Part shown: one piece after another, positions 35,251 to 46,743 of the stretch | Position numbering within the stretch: position 1 is the first letter of the stretch | Layout of the letters: each line of letters begins with the position of its first letter | NCBI GenBank assembly: GCA_032622095.1 | Contig: CP136064.1 | Coordinates: 135,799,954 to 135,863,953 of the forward strand | Origin: Siphonodentalium dalli | Taxonomy: Eukaryota; Mollusca; Scaphopoda; Gadilida; Siphonodentaliidae | Direction: 5' to 3' | Length of the DNA stretch: 64,000 bases | Notes under the pieces: model-generated | What the model was told of the DNA's origin: nothing | Seen by the model: only the letters and a program-made list of their open reading frames with translations | Database searches by the model: none | Made by a program: the position numbers and the translations under genes

Positions 35251-36179
35251 ACATTTACAGGATATTGACAAGAATAGATATGTATATACAAACACATGCA
35301 TATGTAAAATAAATATGTAGTGACATATAGACATAGACTAGTATACATTCCAATTACATGACTTCTTCACTAAACAATTCCTTATGACAGCTTTTCTCAT
35401 TTTTGCATTGATGTGAAGATTTTCAATCTTCATCCATAGATCAGATACATGTATCTTGGCTAAAATACAAAGTGGTATAAGACATATCAGACATGGCTTG
35501 TCAAAAAAACAGGAAATATTGTCCCATGTAATCCCAGCTATAACTGATCGAGCCATATATATACGTGTATACTATTTTCCTAGATAGTTTAGATGATCAA
35601 TTACTTGAACATTCTACAGACATATTGTCATTTATTTACAGAAAATCTGTAATGGCCATCAGGAGAATAATAATATTTTTCTGACAATAAAGTGAAATTC
35701 ACAGAGCTCGACAGACAATTTCAAGCTGGATTGTAACTGATTAAGAATGATTATTCTTTCTTGAAGCCCTTTCGTGGTCTTTGTTCAAAGGTGTTTCGTT
35801 AACAAATATTTTGCTGCTGATTTGTCGCATCCAAATACATTCAGAAAGTTATAATTACGTGAGGTTGAATCTGCTACAACTGAAGTGTTGTAGACATTAT
35901 GAGTGTGTAAATGTTTATAAACCTTGCGAGTTCGCATTATGGATAGATTTCTTTTTTCTGCAGTTAGAGGTATCAGACATTGAACATGTTTCAAACAATT
36001 TTGATGCATTCTAACAAATGTGAGCCGATGATGCTGTGTACATAATTATATATAGTATATATAACTATGGGTTGTATAATATATATACATATGAAATCAA
36101 AACCCATCCAGAGGATAACCACCAGATTGGAAAACCTCATCATACCACAGCACGACAAAGCTCTGGAATCAGGAAATAT
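35251..36179. other. No gene recognised
   Basis: AT-rich spacer between two DIRS-type termini. Short (TA)-rich tract near 36040-36090. Confidence 0.4.
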
Positions 36180-36272
36180 TCTGAGCCATATGAGGTAGGT
36201 TAATTTATGAAATAAAATTTAACAATTTGATTTATCAAGTTTTATGAATAAATTATACCTACCTCATATGGC
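36180..36272. repeat. DIRS-type joined termini (second family)
   Basis: Two inverted ends, 'ccatatgaggtaggtt' and 'acctacctcatatgg', face each other across an AT-rich centre. The right half (about 36207-36272) is the reverse complement of 46684-46743. The layout copies that of the ICR at 27720-27817, so I read it as the internal complementary region of a second, related DIRS-type element. Confidence 0.5.
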
Positions 36273-36865
36273 GAACACACCCTCCCCTACGATGAGTTTT
36301 TCTTGGCTTCTTGGCGCCAAGTTTTAAACTGATGTAGGCAGGGGTATTCCGGTGTGACGTCACATAAGTGGGTAATTTAAATGAAAGTGTCAATGACACT
36401 GTAGCTCAACTTTGAGAAGAAGTTAAATTTGCGTGATGAGCACCCTTACAATTATGCAGTGTACACTCCACTCTGAAGTGTGGTTGCAGTGTAGTTACAG
36501 TGTACACTGCAGCCACACTTTAACTGGAGTGTATTTGCAGTGTACACTGTAACTACCCTTCAAATCCAAGGTGTAGTTGCAGTGTACACTGCAGTCACAC
36601 TGCATGGACTTCATTTAAAGAGACCATGAACAAAACTACACTGCAGCTATACTGCAGGGACTTGTTTGAATGACAGCACAAAAAGGCTACACTGTAACAA
36701 CACTGCTGGGACTTGTTCGAATGCACACACAGAAAGACTAAACTGCAACTACACTGCTGGGACCTGTGAGACATCTTGTTGAATAATAGAAATATGTAGT
36801 GAATGACTGGATGAGAAGGATTTTTTCCATATTGGCATGAACAACCCGTACATTAATTTTTCTGA

Positions 36866-37280
36866 GTGTACACTTTCATTGTAAGTGTAGTTCAGGTATA
36901 CACTTATAGTATACTTGTAGCTTTTGTTTTTTTAATTCAGTACACTTGTACCACACTCACTTTTTTCGAACTGTGCACTTATTTTGGAAGTGTAGTATAA
37001 GTGTTGTAATAAGTGTACACTTGCTGTACACTTTTGAGACTTTGAAAATCTTTGGGCATGCTGCCCACACTTTCAGCTACACTTATGGTACTTTGAAAAG
37101 TTCTATCTACACACTTATGAAACTTTTACTTTTAAAATGTTTGGGAACACAGCCCACACTTATAGGTACACTTATGGAACATAGGAAAATATTGTCAACA
37201 CTTATACCATGTGACACTTTAAAATCGAACTTTGATATGGGTATGTTCAGGAATACTGCCCACAGCCTCGCACGTTTTGT
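36866..37280. repeat. TACACTT motif array, copy of 28475-28900
   Basis: Nearly collinear with the left array of the element at 28459, including the 'ttgtttttttaattcagtac' segment and the 'gggcatgctgcccac' palindrome. Confidence 0.8.
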
Positions 37281-38150
37281 ACTATATATGCCATCTTATA
37301 TTAAATATGAACTTTTTCAAATTTGAAATTATTTTGTTTTTCTGTTATTTATATTCTGATAGTAATAAATTTTATGAATCTTGTGCGCTAAAATAAAGAT
37401 ATATGATTCATTAACTGCAAAATGTTTGTCATAGAAACAATGAAAATTGGCAGAAAGTTTCAATGATTGTGTTTCCTAACTTGCACACCTGCAGTCTAAA
37501 AATGGCAATTCCAATATAGAAATTTTGCATGATACCTGGTAGTTTGACGGCGCAGATCAGAAGTATAATAAAATCGTTTCTAAACCAGCTGTCTAAACCA
37601 GTAATTTTGACATGCAATACTCTAAATATAATAATTGAACTCTAAACGCAGGTCTCCAGACTTTTTTTTACCCCACCCCAATTTGGGGTTGGGGTCAATT
37701 TTTGTTCTGCATGGGGATCTGTGGCTCCGAATGGTAAGGTTGATTTCGGAATTGATCCGTGCCCTGTCGAGAAAAAGACGAGCGAACAAAAAACACACAC
37801 ACAAACAAAACAAAACTATTTACCCGGGGACTCTTTTCATATTCACTGTAATTAAATCTTAAAAATGATGGGGCAAAGGAATTCAAGTAATGGTCATTTA
37901 CAGATATTTTAGTAAACGCCGTTGATATATCGTCGATCAACACGCGTATTCATGATGCATTAAATAGATTGTTATCAAAACTCGTATATGGACGGGCGTA
38001 TGGCTGGTATTTAACCGGGTTACATTTGATATAATTTATCCACCCATTGTCTAATTTGAGGTCTCTATCACCATGCACTCAATAAGAAAAGGTGACATTC
38101 GTTTTTGTCAGACATGGCGAACAGGATACGAAAGAGTGAATTTATTATCG

Positions 38151-38180
38151 TCGCGCGCGCGCTCTCTCTCTCTCTCTCTT
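38151..38180. repeat. (GC)n(TC)n microsatellite
   Basis: A short GC-dinucleotide run passes into about nine TC repeats. Confidence 0.9.
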
Positions 38181-40287
38181 TCCGTTACACGACAGCATAT
38201 GGTTAATTAATCCCAACAATTAATTTACGCGGAAATAATTTTTGATTACCGGATAGGGCTATGTTTATTCTATATATCTCTGAGTATTTAGAGTAAAATT
38301 CCCAAATAGAATTATTTTTATCGGATTTTTTATGGCAAAACTTCGATACAATAGTTAGCGTAATTTCGTGACCTGTTCGACTATTTTGTCGCATAAAATC
38401 AAATCAAAATCATACAAATTGTATTTAACATTCTCGGAGAAATATATGTACTTGTTATCTGTTTTAAATCTAACGTAAAATCTATCAAAAATAACAAAGT
38501 TTAACTTTATATACGCGTGATTGTCGACCCACTGTAAATCTTGCAAAGTAAATGCATGCCGCCCACGTGTTTGTTTGGGGAATTTATATCCCACGATGCA
38601 TCATTCTCGCTAAGCGTAAACATTGTCATCTGATGTCATCATTTTATTGGGAAATCCATATCTAAATCATGTGATAGCCTAGAACTAAGAATACGATACA
38701 GGAATGTGTTTTTTAAAGATGTCGCAGCTGATTGTATATGGGATAGTCATATCGGTATTTAAGGTGAACACTTATAGGCCTAACTGAATTATACTTATCA
38801 CAGAGTTGTTTACACGTATGTCGACGTAGACAAAATATCGACAGTACCACCAAAACTGCCAAAAGGGGGTTCCGTTTACCTTCTAACAGGCTCAAAAGAC
38901 GCTACCTGTTCACGTAAGAGTAATCTTTAAAATTGCTAAACCTTCATATTTTGCTTAATAAACATAAGTCATTGTTTGTTTTTATTCCCACTACTTGCCC
39001 TTTGATCTTCATGTGACCCACCACTGATTAGCCGCCAACAATAGCAATTATCACCTAATTAGCGACTCGGCGGCTGGCTCGGCTGATCGCAACTACAACT
39101 TTTAGTGTGCTAGAGAACGAATAATGTCGATAAAAGTTGAAATATAAGACTTACAAATTAAATTTTAAATTTGTTTATTTGTAATTGGCATACATGTAGC
39201 TCACCACAAACCAAAATTCATCATTATTGGAATTATATTTATAACAACATTAAACGAAATTGAAAATCCCAACTACACCTTTTACTGGGCTCGATCTCGG
39301 ACCCGGACTACAACTTTTAGTGTGACCCACGTCACTATATGCGCATGCGCAGACCGCATTCCGGTTAATTTTCGAATTTAAATTCATCTGTGTTTTTATT
39401 TGACAACGTCTTTCATTTCACGAAAATGATGGCGAGAAAACCTCAGAAAAACCAAAAAAGTTCAACAGTTTGGCGAAAAGAAGACAGGAACTACACTTGA
39501 GGTAGAAAAACAGGTGGTAGGAGGCTGAATTCGGCAAATAGGCGAAGTTTGTTCCCAATCCTGCACTGCTGCTAGTCCGCAAATCTGACTTTTATTATCA
39601 GAGCATATTCGAGAGCGTCTAGCTCTGTTTGAATAGTTGGGTCCACCAACTACACTGCTGCAGGCTACGAATAGTCGGAATACGATGGCATTGAAAAATT
39701 AAATGTCAACAGTTAAATGGAAGTCACACTGGACGCATACATATTATAACCGATGGAAACGTGCACTAAAATTAGACACAACTTACATTTATTTACAAGT
39801 GATAATTCTCAATTGGAGAGTGATGGCTGTCGTCTAGCTGATTCGGTGATTGAACTCTCGCATGTGTCATTGGACTAATGTTTAATTTGTCAAGACTTGG
39901 ATCACAGATTCAATTTAAATCATCATGAAGTTGACGTCTTTGTCCAAATGCATGCTTGTGCTATGGGACAAAACTAATTTTGGCGGAGGGATAGACTGGG
40001 CACACAGAGCACATTGGAATTTGGATCTCGGTGACAATGTGACATCAGATTCAGAAGAAGAAAAAAGTGACCCAGCTGACATTGACTGCTTTTTAAAAAA
40101 AAATTTGCGAAAAAAACTGGAATCGGTCATATGCCAACGTTTGCAAATTTCTCTCAGTCTCAGTGCTAAACATATCCCACAGCAGCTTCACTGATGTCAT
40201 GATAAAAAAAACTGCATGTTCAGAGAATATCAAAAAAGTTATACACTCTACAATACAACTTCTTATTTGCTGAGTTACCGTGGCTGA

Positions 40288-40617
40288 GGGGGTCACTCTC
40301 ACCAAAAAAAGTTCTGAACGGGTACACAGGATTTGAAAATGTGCTGAAGGGTACACTGGGTTTGAAATGTCGTTCTATATGACGTTTAGTTTTCGTATCT
40401 GCCATGATTTCTGTTAGAGTCTATAGAGAATAATTGTTTACGTTCCAATGGCAATGAACATTAAAATGAACTGAAAACAAACTGCTAATGGGCACCAGAC
40501 TTTCAGAAACACAGTCTAATTAACGATGTTAGTGGCGATCACAAACCCTGTATACCCTTCAGCACATTTTCAAATCCTGTGTACCCGTCAGCACTTTTTT
40601 TGGTGAGAGTGACCCCT
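40288..40617. repeat. Inverted repeat with about 77-bp arms
   Basis: Arms 40288-40364 and 40543-40617 are reverse complements with few mismatches ('gggtcactctcaccaaaaaa' against 'ttttttggtgagagtgaccc'), around a 178-bp loop. This segment is absent from the homologous region of the first array element, which fits a small foldback or MITE insertion. Confidence 0.65.
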
Positions 40618-41549
40618 TCGGCGATACTGTGAGGTGACAATACTGACAGTGACATTAGCCTAATTAATCAACATATACTATAGACAACAAAGCTGCAATG
40701 TAGGTGCGCAGAGTCCCGCTCGCTGGGTTTTGACCAGGTGCGCAGTTTCTATCAAGATAAAATAAACAGCGGAAATACATTCATAAAGTGAATCTCTTTG
40801 ATGGTTTAACACTGCTTAATCCACTATCCATAAGCACAAGTGAATGTTACACACTATGTTTTTATATTGTACATGCTCCTATATTAATTAATTTGTAATT
40901 CATAATTATTAATAAGGAATCAATTTAATACTCCGATTCCATAAATATCAACATCACCCGGGCACGTGGTCTCGCTTTGATTTTACAGGAATTTATGTGA
41001 CATCATAAGCCATACATAGAAATCGTTCAAATGTATTTTTAGCTTCGAATCATTCAGTCTCAGACAGATAAATGTACTAGTGACTAGAGCTGAAACGGTT
41101 AGACGGTTAACCGGTTAGCATCTGGTTAGCGATGTAACCGGTTAGAAAAAAATGAACCGGACGAAACCGCATCCCGTTATCAGTTGAATGTGAACGTGAA
41201 TAATCCTCAAAATATTAGGTTAAATGATGCAAAACTAATACTAAACCCTGTGTCACCGATAGTAGAGTGCAATGCAAGCATTAATTGGTACACGCAGTAG
41301 TATCAGATACTTAGTAGCAATTCTCGAACTGTCTGCAAGTGTCGGCGACCTTCAATCAATTCCGGCCCTTTGAAGTTTTCTCTGATCTTCCGACAAGAGC
41401 ACGTGTGCAGTCACTGTGTATCAAGGCGGGATAGTTCAAAGCAATGACGTCACTGAATCAGTGAATCTGTCATCTGATAGACACCCATCAGGTATTATTT
41501 CGTGTTGAATTTTGAGAAGGGAAGACGCTTCAAGACGGCTATTATCTAA

Positions 41550-43565
41550 ATGGAATCGCGTAAATCAGAAGTGTGGGCGAATTTCCGATTGGTAGAAGAC
41601 AATGCAAAGAAAAAAAAGTTTGCGGAATGCAAAATTTGTCAGTATAGATTTGTCTACTCTGGGTCCACGTCGAACATGGCTTCTCATTTAAAGAAGAAAC
41701 ACATCTTCGTGAGTGTGAACACACCAGAGCCAAATCAGCCAGTTGATCCTGATGCTAGTTACAGAAGCGGGATTTCACAGAAATGTTCCGATGAACCCGG
41801 ACCGAGTGAATCTCTACGAAAGAAGCAAACCACTCTGGGTTTCCACGTACCCAAACCCATGTCAAAATCGAAATGGAACGCTATCACGGGAGCTTTGGTT
41901 GAGTGGTGCGCTATGGATATGAGGCCTTTGTGCATAGTTAATGGGTCGGGATTTCGCAAATTCATAGGACAACTGAACGAGACATACACAGTTCGCTGTC
42001 ACACCACAATAAAGAAATATCTTGAGCTGAATTATACGGAAATGAAAGCGCGTTTCCTTAAATAATTGAACAAGAATGATTATCTGGCTATTACAACTGA
42101 TTGCTGGACGAGTTGTGCAACTGAAGCTTACATCACCGTGACAGTGCACTACGTCGGTGAAGACTGGGATATTCACAATTTCGTCCTGTGTACCCGGGAA
42201 GTGAAAGAGCGACATACATCCTCCAATTTGGCAAAAGAAATCAGATTGATTCTAGACGAATTTCGCATCACGGACAAGGTATCGGGTATTACGTCAGACA
42301 ATTGTTCGAATATTGTGGCTGCTGTTCGTGAGATGGACTTGGGAGATACCCCACATATTCAGCTGAGCGTAAATATTGGACTCGGACTTCCCGCCATTTC
42401 GCGTGCGAGTGGAGGTGCTAGACGACTTGTTACCCATTTCAACAAATCGAATGTTGCAAATAACGCTTTGAAAGAAACACAGAAAAAGTTGAATTCGCCC
42501 GAGCACAGTTTGCTGCAGGATGTGTCCACTCGGTGGAACTCCACATTCGTAATGTTCCAGAGACTCCTAGAGCAAAGACTACCAGTGCTTGCTGTTATCC
42601 TTGATCAGAATATAACCAAAGATTCTGACGCGCGCATCTTGGAGCTCAGTGACGATATCTGGCGCACGATGGAGGCCATCACACCCACCCTCAAACCGCT
42701 TCAGATGGCCACTGAAATTCGGATGAGTTTCCTACACTCAGCACGATCTACCCTATGGTATGCGGCTTGTTAGCAAACCATCTCAAAGAGAATACCGGTG
42801 ACATCAAAGTTTTGAAAGAGTTCAAAAAGACCGTGGCTTCTGATCTGAGAAAGCGTTATCCACTGGGCAAACCTGGTAAGAACCAATTGGTGATAGCAGC
42901 ATTTTTGGATCCTCGATACAAGAGTCTTTCCTTCTTAAACGAGGAACAGAGAGACGAAGTTTGCGAATGTGTGCTCAGTATGTTGGTCGAAAAGGAGAAA
43001 ACAGAATATGGTAAATCGAAACCAGATACTGCAGATAGTGCTTCAGAGAGCGAGACCAGTCAGTCATGTCAAAGTTCTTCTGGCAAATCGCCCACTAAAT
43101 GTACATCTACGTCTACTAGTTTATTGTCGGGACCCGACGTGACTGTGCGCGAATTCGCACCGAAAATAAAAAAGTCAAAAGTAGAAGCCACCAACGAAGC
43201 CATGAAGTACTTCTATGACAGTGGTTTATCACATGAGACAGAGGGGGATGATGTTTCAATTGAGTTGAAAGCCTACATTGGATCGCGGATATCGCCGAAA
43301 GTTAAGCCAACGTTCTGGTGGAAAATGAACTCTGATCGATTCCCCCGTGTGGCAGCGCTCGCGAGAAAGTACCTAGGTATTCCAGGCACGTCTGTGCCGT
43401 CAGAGCGGATTTTTTCGGCAGCCGGAAACATCGTATCGAAAAAAACGGGCGAGTTTGGACCCCGACACTGTTGACAGTTTGATCTTCATTCGCGAGTTTC
43501 TTCGAAAGGGGGAGAAATTCAGAGTTAATATCCGCGACAATGATGATAGTGATTCCGACGAATAG
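41550..43565 (+). pseudogene. hAT transposase with BED zinc finger, copy 1 (broken)
   Basis: The protein should be about 695 residues, as in the second copy. An N-terminal BED finger (Cys27, Cys30, His46, His51) is followed by the RNase H-like catalytic domain ('AITTDCWTS', 'GITSDNCSN') and the hAT dimerisation domain with 'PSERIFSAAG'. Lesions relative to copy 2: a stop at codon 172 (TAA 42063-42065), a 21-bp deletion removing the CFGH motif near 42357, a 7-bp frameshifting deletion near 42718, a 33-bp deletion near 43104, a short in-frame change near 43204, and a 1-bp insertion in an A-run near 43440 that scrambles the C-terminus. It cannot make active enzyme. Confidence 0.92.
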
Positions 43566-44082
43566 TATTAGGCCTACTGAATAGGACTGCATTACCTAAC
43601 TGACCTTCATTTTAGTGCTATAGCTACATGTATGAGTTATTGCGTTTCAGTTTTTATTAAATAATTGGAGGATATACCAATGATGGTAATTATATATTAC
43701 AGATCTTTAATGTATAGTTTTGTTACTCGTTTTACCAATACCCAATTACCCATACTATTGTTACTCGTTTTACAGATGCCCAAACATGCTTATCACCGGC
43801 AAATGGCGGCAATTGCAAATAAGTATCCCCTGCCATTCACACATTTCACTTGCTCATTCCCCATCACGAGAGCCAGCAAAAGAACAGTGAATGGGTGTTT
43901 TTGAATATCGTTAAATGCCGTGAATACGGTCTTTATTTCAGCTGCTATTTCTCACCTAGGTCTGTCCCTGGAGCACGGCAAATGTCGACATAATTAAGTC
44001 ACAGAGAAGTCCACTATAAATTAGCGGTTAACCGGTTGAAATCCGGTTAACCCCGATGGTTAACCGGTTAGAAGAATGGGTC
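43566..44082. other. 3' noncoding part of hAT copy 1
   Basis: Shared almost base for base with 56395-56910 of the second copy in inverse orientation. The end nearest the TIR is rich in AACCGGTT-type palindromes, plausible transposase binding sites. Confidence 0.75.
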
Positions 44083-44106
44083 AACCGTTTCAGCTCTACT
44101 AGTGAC

Positions 44107-44879
44107 CTCAAATAACTTTAACTGCCAATCATCGTGGCATGAGGGACTCACCTTTTGATGTATGCCGACAATGAATGTTGGTTTCGGAGAATTCATTTGA
44201 TATTTTGCTACAACATTCAAGGTGTTTCTTTATACTTGTACGCTCTCTGTATTTGGCCCAGATGCGCAATCGTATGCTCGCTGGTTTTCAATTTTAGCCA
44301 CGCGATGGTGCGCAAGAGCGATCGCGTGCCTCAAAACTGAAAGTCTGCCTTTATACCCATAATTCTGCTGTGGTTAAGTGGTCAATTACTTTGGGCATTA
44401 TGGTAGTGCAAGCTTGAACACAATTCAACTCATTCAAACTTCGCATATGGGCACCAGATTTATGAAATATATATATTGAGTCAATATATTGAAATGAATC
44501 ATGACGTTAAACTTAAAGGGGAGTGGGATTATAATATAACATTTTTTTTTAAATATATGAAATACTCCTCTATTGAATAGCTTTCTTTGCAAATATTCTG
44601 ATTATTTCCCAACAAATTTTATTCTGAAAATTCCTATAACAACCTGCTACATCACAACTTACATATTTGCAAATTTTTATCACAAAATGTCTTGCACAGA
44701 GAGGCACAGACAACAATTTAAAAGATGAAGCCTCAAATGTTTTCTTGAATTAGTACTTAGAGCCTTCCCTATTCTGATAAAATGTATTGATGATTATCTT
44801 GTTGCAATATTGATTCAAAATTTATATGAATGGTTAAAAGCATCTCCACTCCACTCCATCTTCACTACTCCCCCACCCA
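44107..44879. other. Interior of the array element, no gene
   Basis: Around 44436-44482 it matches 30533-30583 of the first array element, confirming common descent. No coding signal. Confidence 0.5.
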
Positions 44880-45252
44880 TATAACTACACTGCATATACA
44901 CTGCCAGTATCTACACTGCAACTACACTGTAAGCACACTGCAAATACACTGCCACCCCCACACTGTAAGTACACTGCAGCCACACTGCAGAAACCCTGCC
45001 ATTCTCTACACTGCATCTACACTGTAGGTACACTGCAGCCACACTGCCATTCTCTACACTGTAGGTACACTGTAGGTACACTCCCATAGCTCATTTGAAT
45101 ATTTGAAACACACTGCAAGTACACCTCAGGTACACTGTAAGTACACTGGTTGTACACTGTAAGCACACTGCCATTTCCTACACTGCGGCTGCAGTGTACA
45201 CTGTATAGAACTTATCTCTCTACACTGCAAGTACACTGCGAAAATGTAAGGG
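44880..45252. repeat. TACACTG motif array
   Basis: Motifs such as 'tacactgca' and 'tacactgtaagtacactg' occur every 10-12 bp up to the terminal 'aaaatgtaaggg'. It pairs with the inverted array at 36460-36760. Confidence 0.75.
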
Positions 45253-45255
45253 CAA

Positions 45256-46620
45256 TGAATGGAAAGATTTTGAAATGAATTTTGAACTCCAAGATGGCCG
45301 CTGGCAGCCATGATTTTTGGCCGAATGACCCCAAAATTACTCGTTCCCATCTACATGTCAATGTTAACATTCATGACAAATTTCATGATGATCAGACCAA
45401 AGGTACGACCTGTAGCCCGTACTAATGGATTGAATTTTGAAATCAAAGATGGCCTCTGGCGGCCATGTTGTTTGCCCGAATGACCCCAAAATGACTCGTT
45501 CCCATCTACATTCCAATTTCAACAACCATGACAAATTTCATGATGATCAGACTAAAGGTACGACCTGTAGCCAGTGCTAAAGGATTTAGTCATACAAAGA
45601 GTAAAATCCAAAATGGCTGCTGGTGGCCATGTTTTTTGGCCGAATGACCCCAAAATGACTCGTTCCCATCTACATGTCATTATTAACATTCATGACAAAT
45701 TTTATGATGAACAGACTAAAGGTACAACCTGCAGCCCGTGCTAAAGAATTTAGTCATACAAAGAGTAAAATCAAAGTTGGCTGCTGGCGGCCATGTTTTT
45801 TGGCCGACTGACCCCAAAATGACTCGTTCCCATCTACATGTCATTATTAACATTCATGACAAATTTTATGATGAACAGACTAAAGGTACGACCTGCAGCC
45901 CGTGCTAAAGAATTTAGTCATACAAAGAGTAAAATCCAAGATGGCTGCTGGCGGCCATGTTTTTAGGCCGAATGACCCCAAAATTACTCGTTCACGTCTA
46001 CATTTCAATATTATCATCCATGACAAATTTCATGATGATCAGACGAACGGTACGACCTGTGGCCCGTGCTAATGGATTAAATTTTGAAATCTAAGATGGC
46101 CGCTGGCGGCCATGTTTTTTGTCCGAATGACCCCAAAATGACTCGTTCCCATCTACATTCCAATTTCAACAGCCATGACAAATTTTATGATGAACAGACT
46201 AAAGGTACGACCTGTAGCCCGTGCTAAAGGATTTAGTCATACAAAGAGTAAAATCTAAGATGGCTGCTTGCGGCCATGTTTTTTGGCCGAATGACCCCAA
46301 AATGACTCGTTCCCATCTACATGTCAATATTAACATCCATGACACATTTCATGATGATCAGACAAACAGTACGGCCTGTAGCCCGTGCTAATGGATTGAA
46401 TTTTGAAATCCAAGATGGCCACTGGTGGCCATGTTTTTTTTCCGAATGACCCCAAAATGAATAATTCTGGTCTAAATGTTGATGTCAACAGCTATGACAA
46501 ATTTCATAATGATCCGACCAAAGGTACAACCTGTAGCCTGCATTGTTGACACCTTACGCACACACGGACGACGGACGACAAAGCCATGGCAATAGCTCAA
46601 ACTGTAAAGTGGAGCTAAAA
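45256..46620. repeat. Satellite-like array of 155- and 164-bp units
   Basis: Eight units carry 'atggc(c/t)gctgg', 'cgaatgaccccaaaatgac', 'catgacaaatttcatgatga' and 'ggtacgacctgtagcccg'. Start-to-start spacings of the last motif are 155, 164, 164, 164, 155, 164 and 155. Two unit types differ in the linker: 'ggattgaattttgaaat' or 'ggatttagtcatacaaagag'. The array ends in 'ggacgacggacgacaaag' and 'ggagctaaaa', as at 18.5 kb. Confidence 0.85.
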
Positions 46621-46683
46621 AGCCACACCGGAAATGGAACGATGCGAGTTGAGGCGAAGCGTTAAAGTGATATAATCTGAGCC

Positions 46684-46743
46684 ATATGAGGTAGGTATAA
46701 TTTATTCATAAAATCATAACTTGATAAATCAAATTGTTAAATT
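46684..46743. repeat. DIRS-type outer terminus (second family)
   Basis: 'gccatatgaggtaggtataa' and the following 40 bp are the reverse complement of 36207-36272. It probably marks one end of a second DIRS-type element whose coding part has been lost. Confidence 0.5.

Larger units (their letters stand above)
41085..44098 (+). mobile_element. hAT transposon, copy 1
   Basis: Terminal inverted repeats TAGAGCTGAAACGGTT are perfect over 16 bp (41085-41100 and 44083-44098). The 8-bp duplication CTAGTGAC flanks it (41077-41084 and 44099-44106) and fits the hAT pattern with T at position 2 and A at 7. Both subterminal regions carry repeated AACCGGTT palindromes. It encodes a broken BED-type transposase and is nearly identical to the copy at 56379-59464. 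Confidence 0.95.
36443..45252. mobile_element. Composite array element with CCCTTACA termini
   Basis: Ends: CCCTTACAATT at 36443 and AAAATGTAAGGG ending at 45252, with CA duplicated outside (36441-36442 and 45253-45254). Terminal arrays are of TACACTG type (36460-36760 and 44880-45240). Inside lies another array of TACACTT type (36866-37280) followed by sequence homologous to 28900-30620, with extra insertions: 39000-39330, 40288-40617 and the hAT at 41085-44098. It may be two related elements nested in each other rather than one. Confidence 0.5.

Noticed and set aside
43665-43904. 79-codon frame after the transposase in hAT copy 1, mirrored at 56573-56845
   Set aside because: It lies in the 3' noncoding region; conservation between the two copies reflects recent common origin, not coding constraint.
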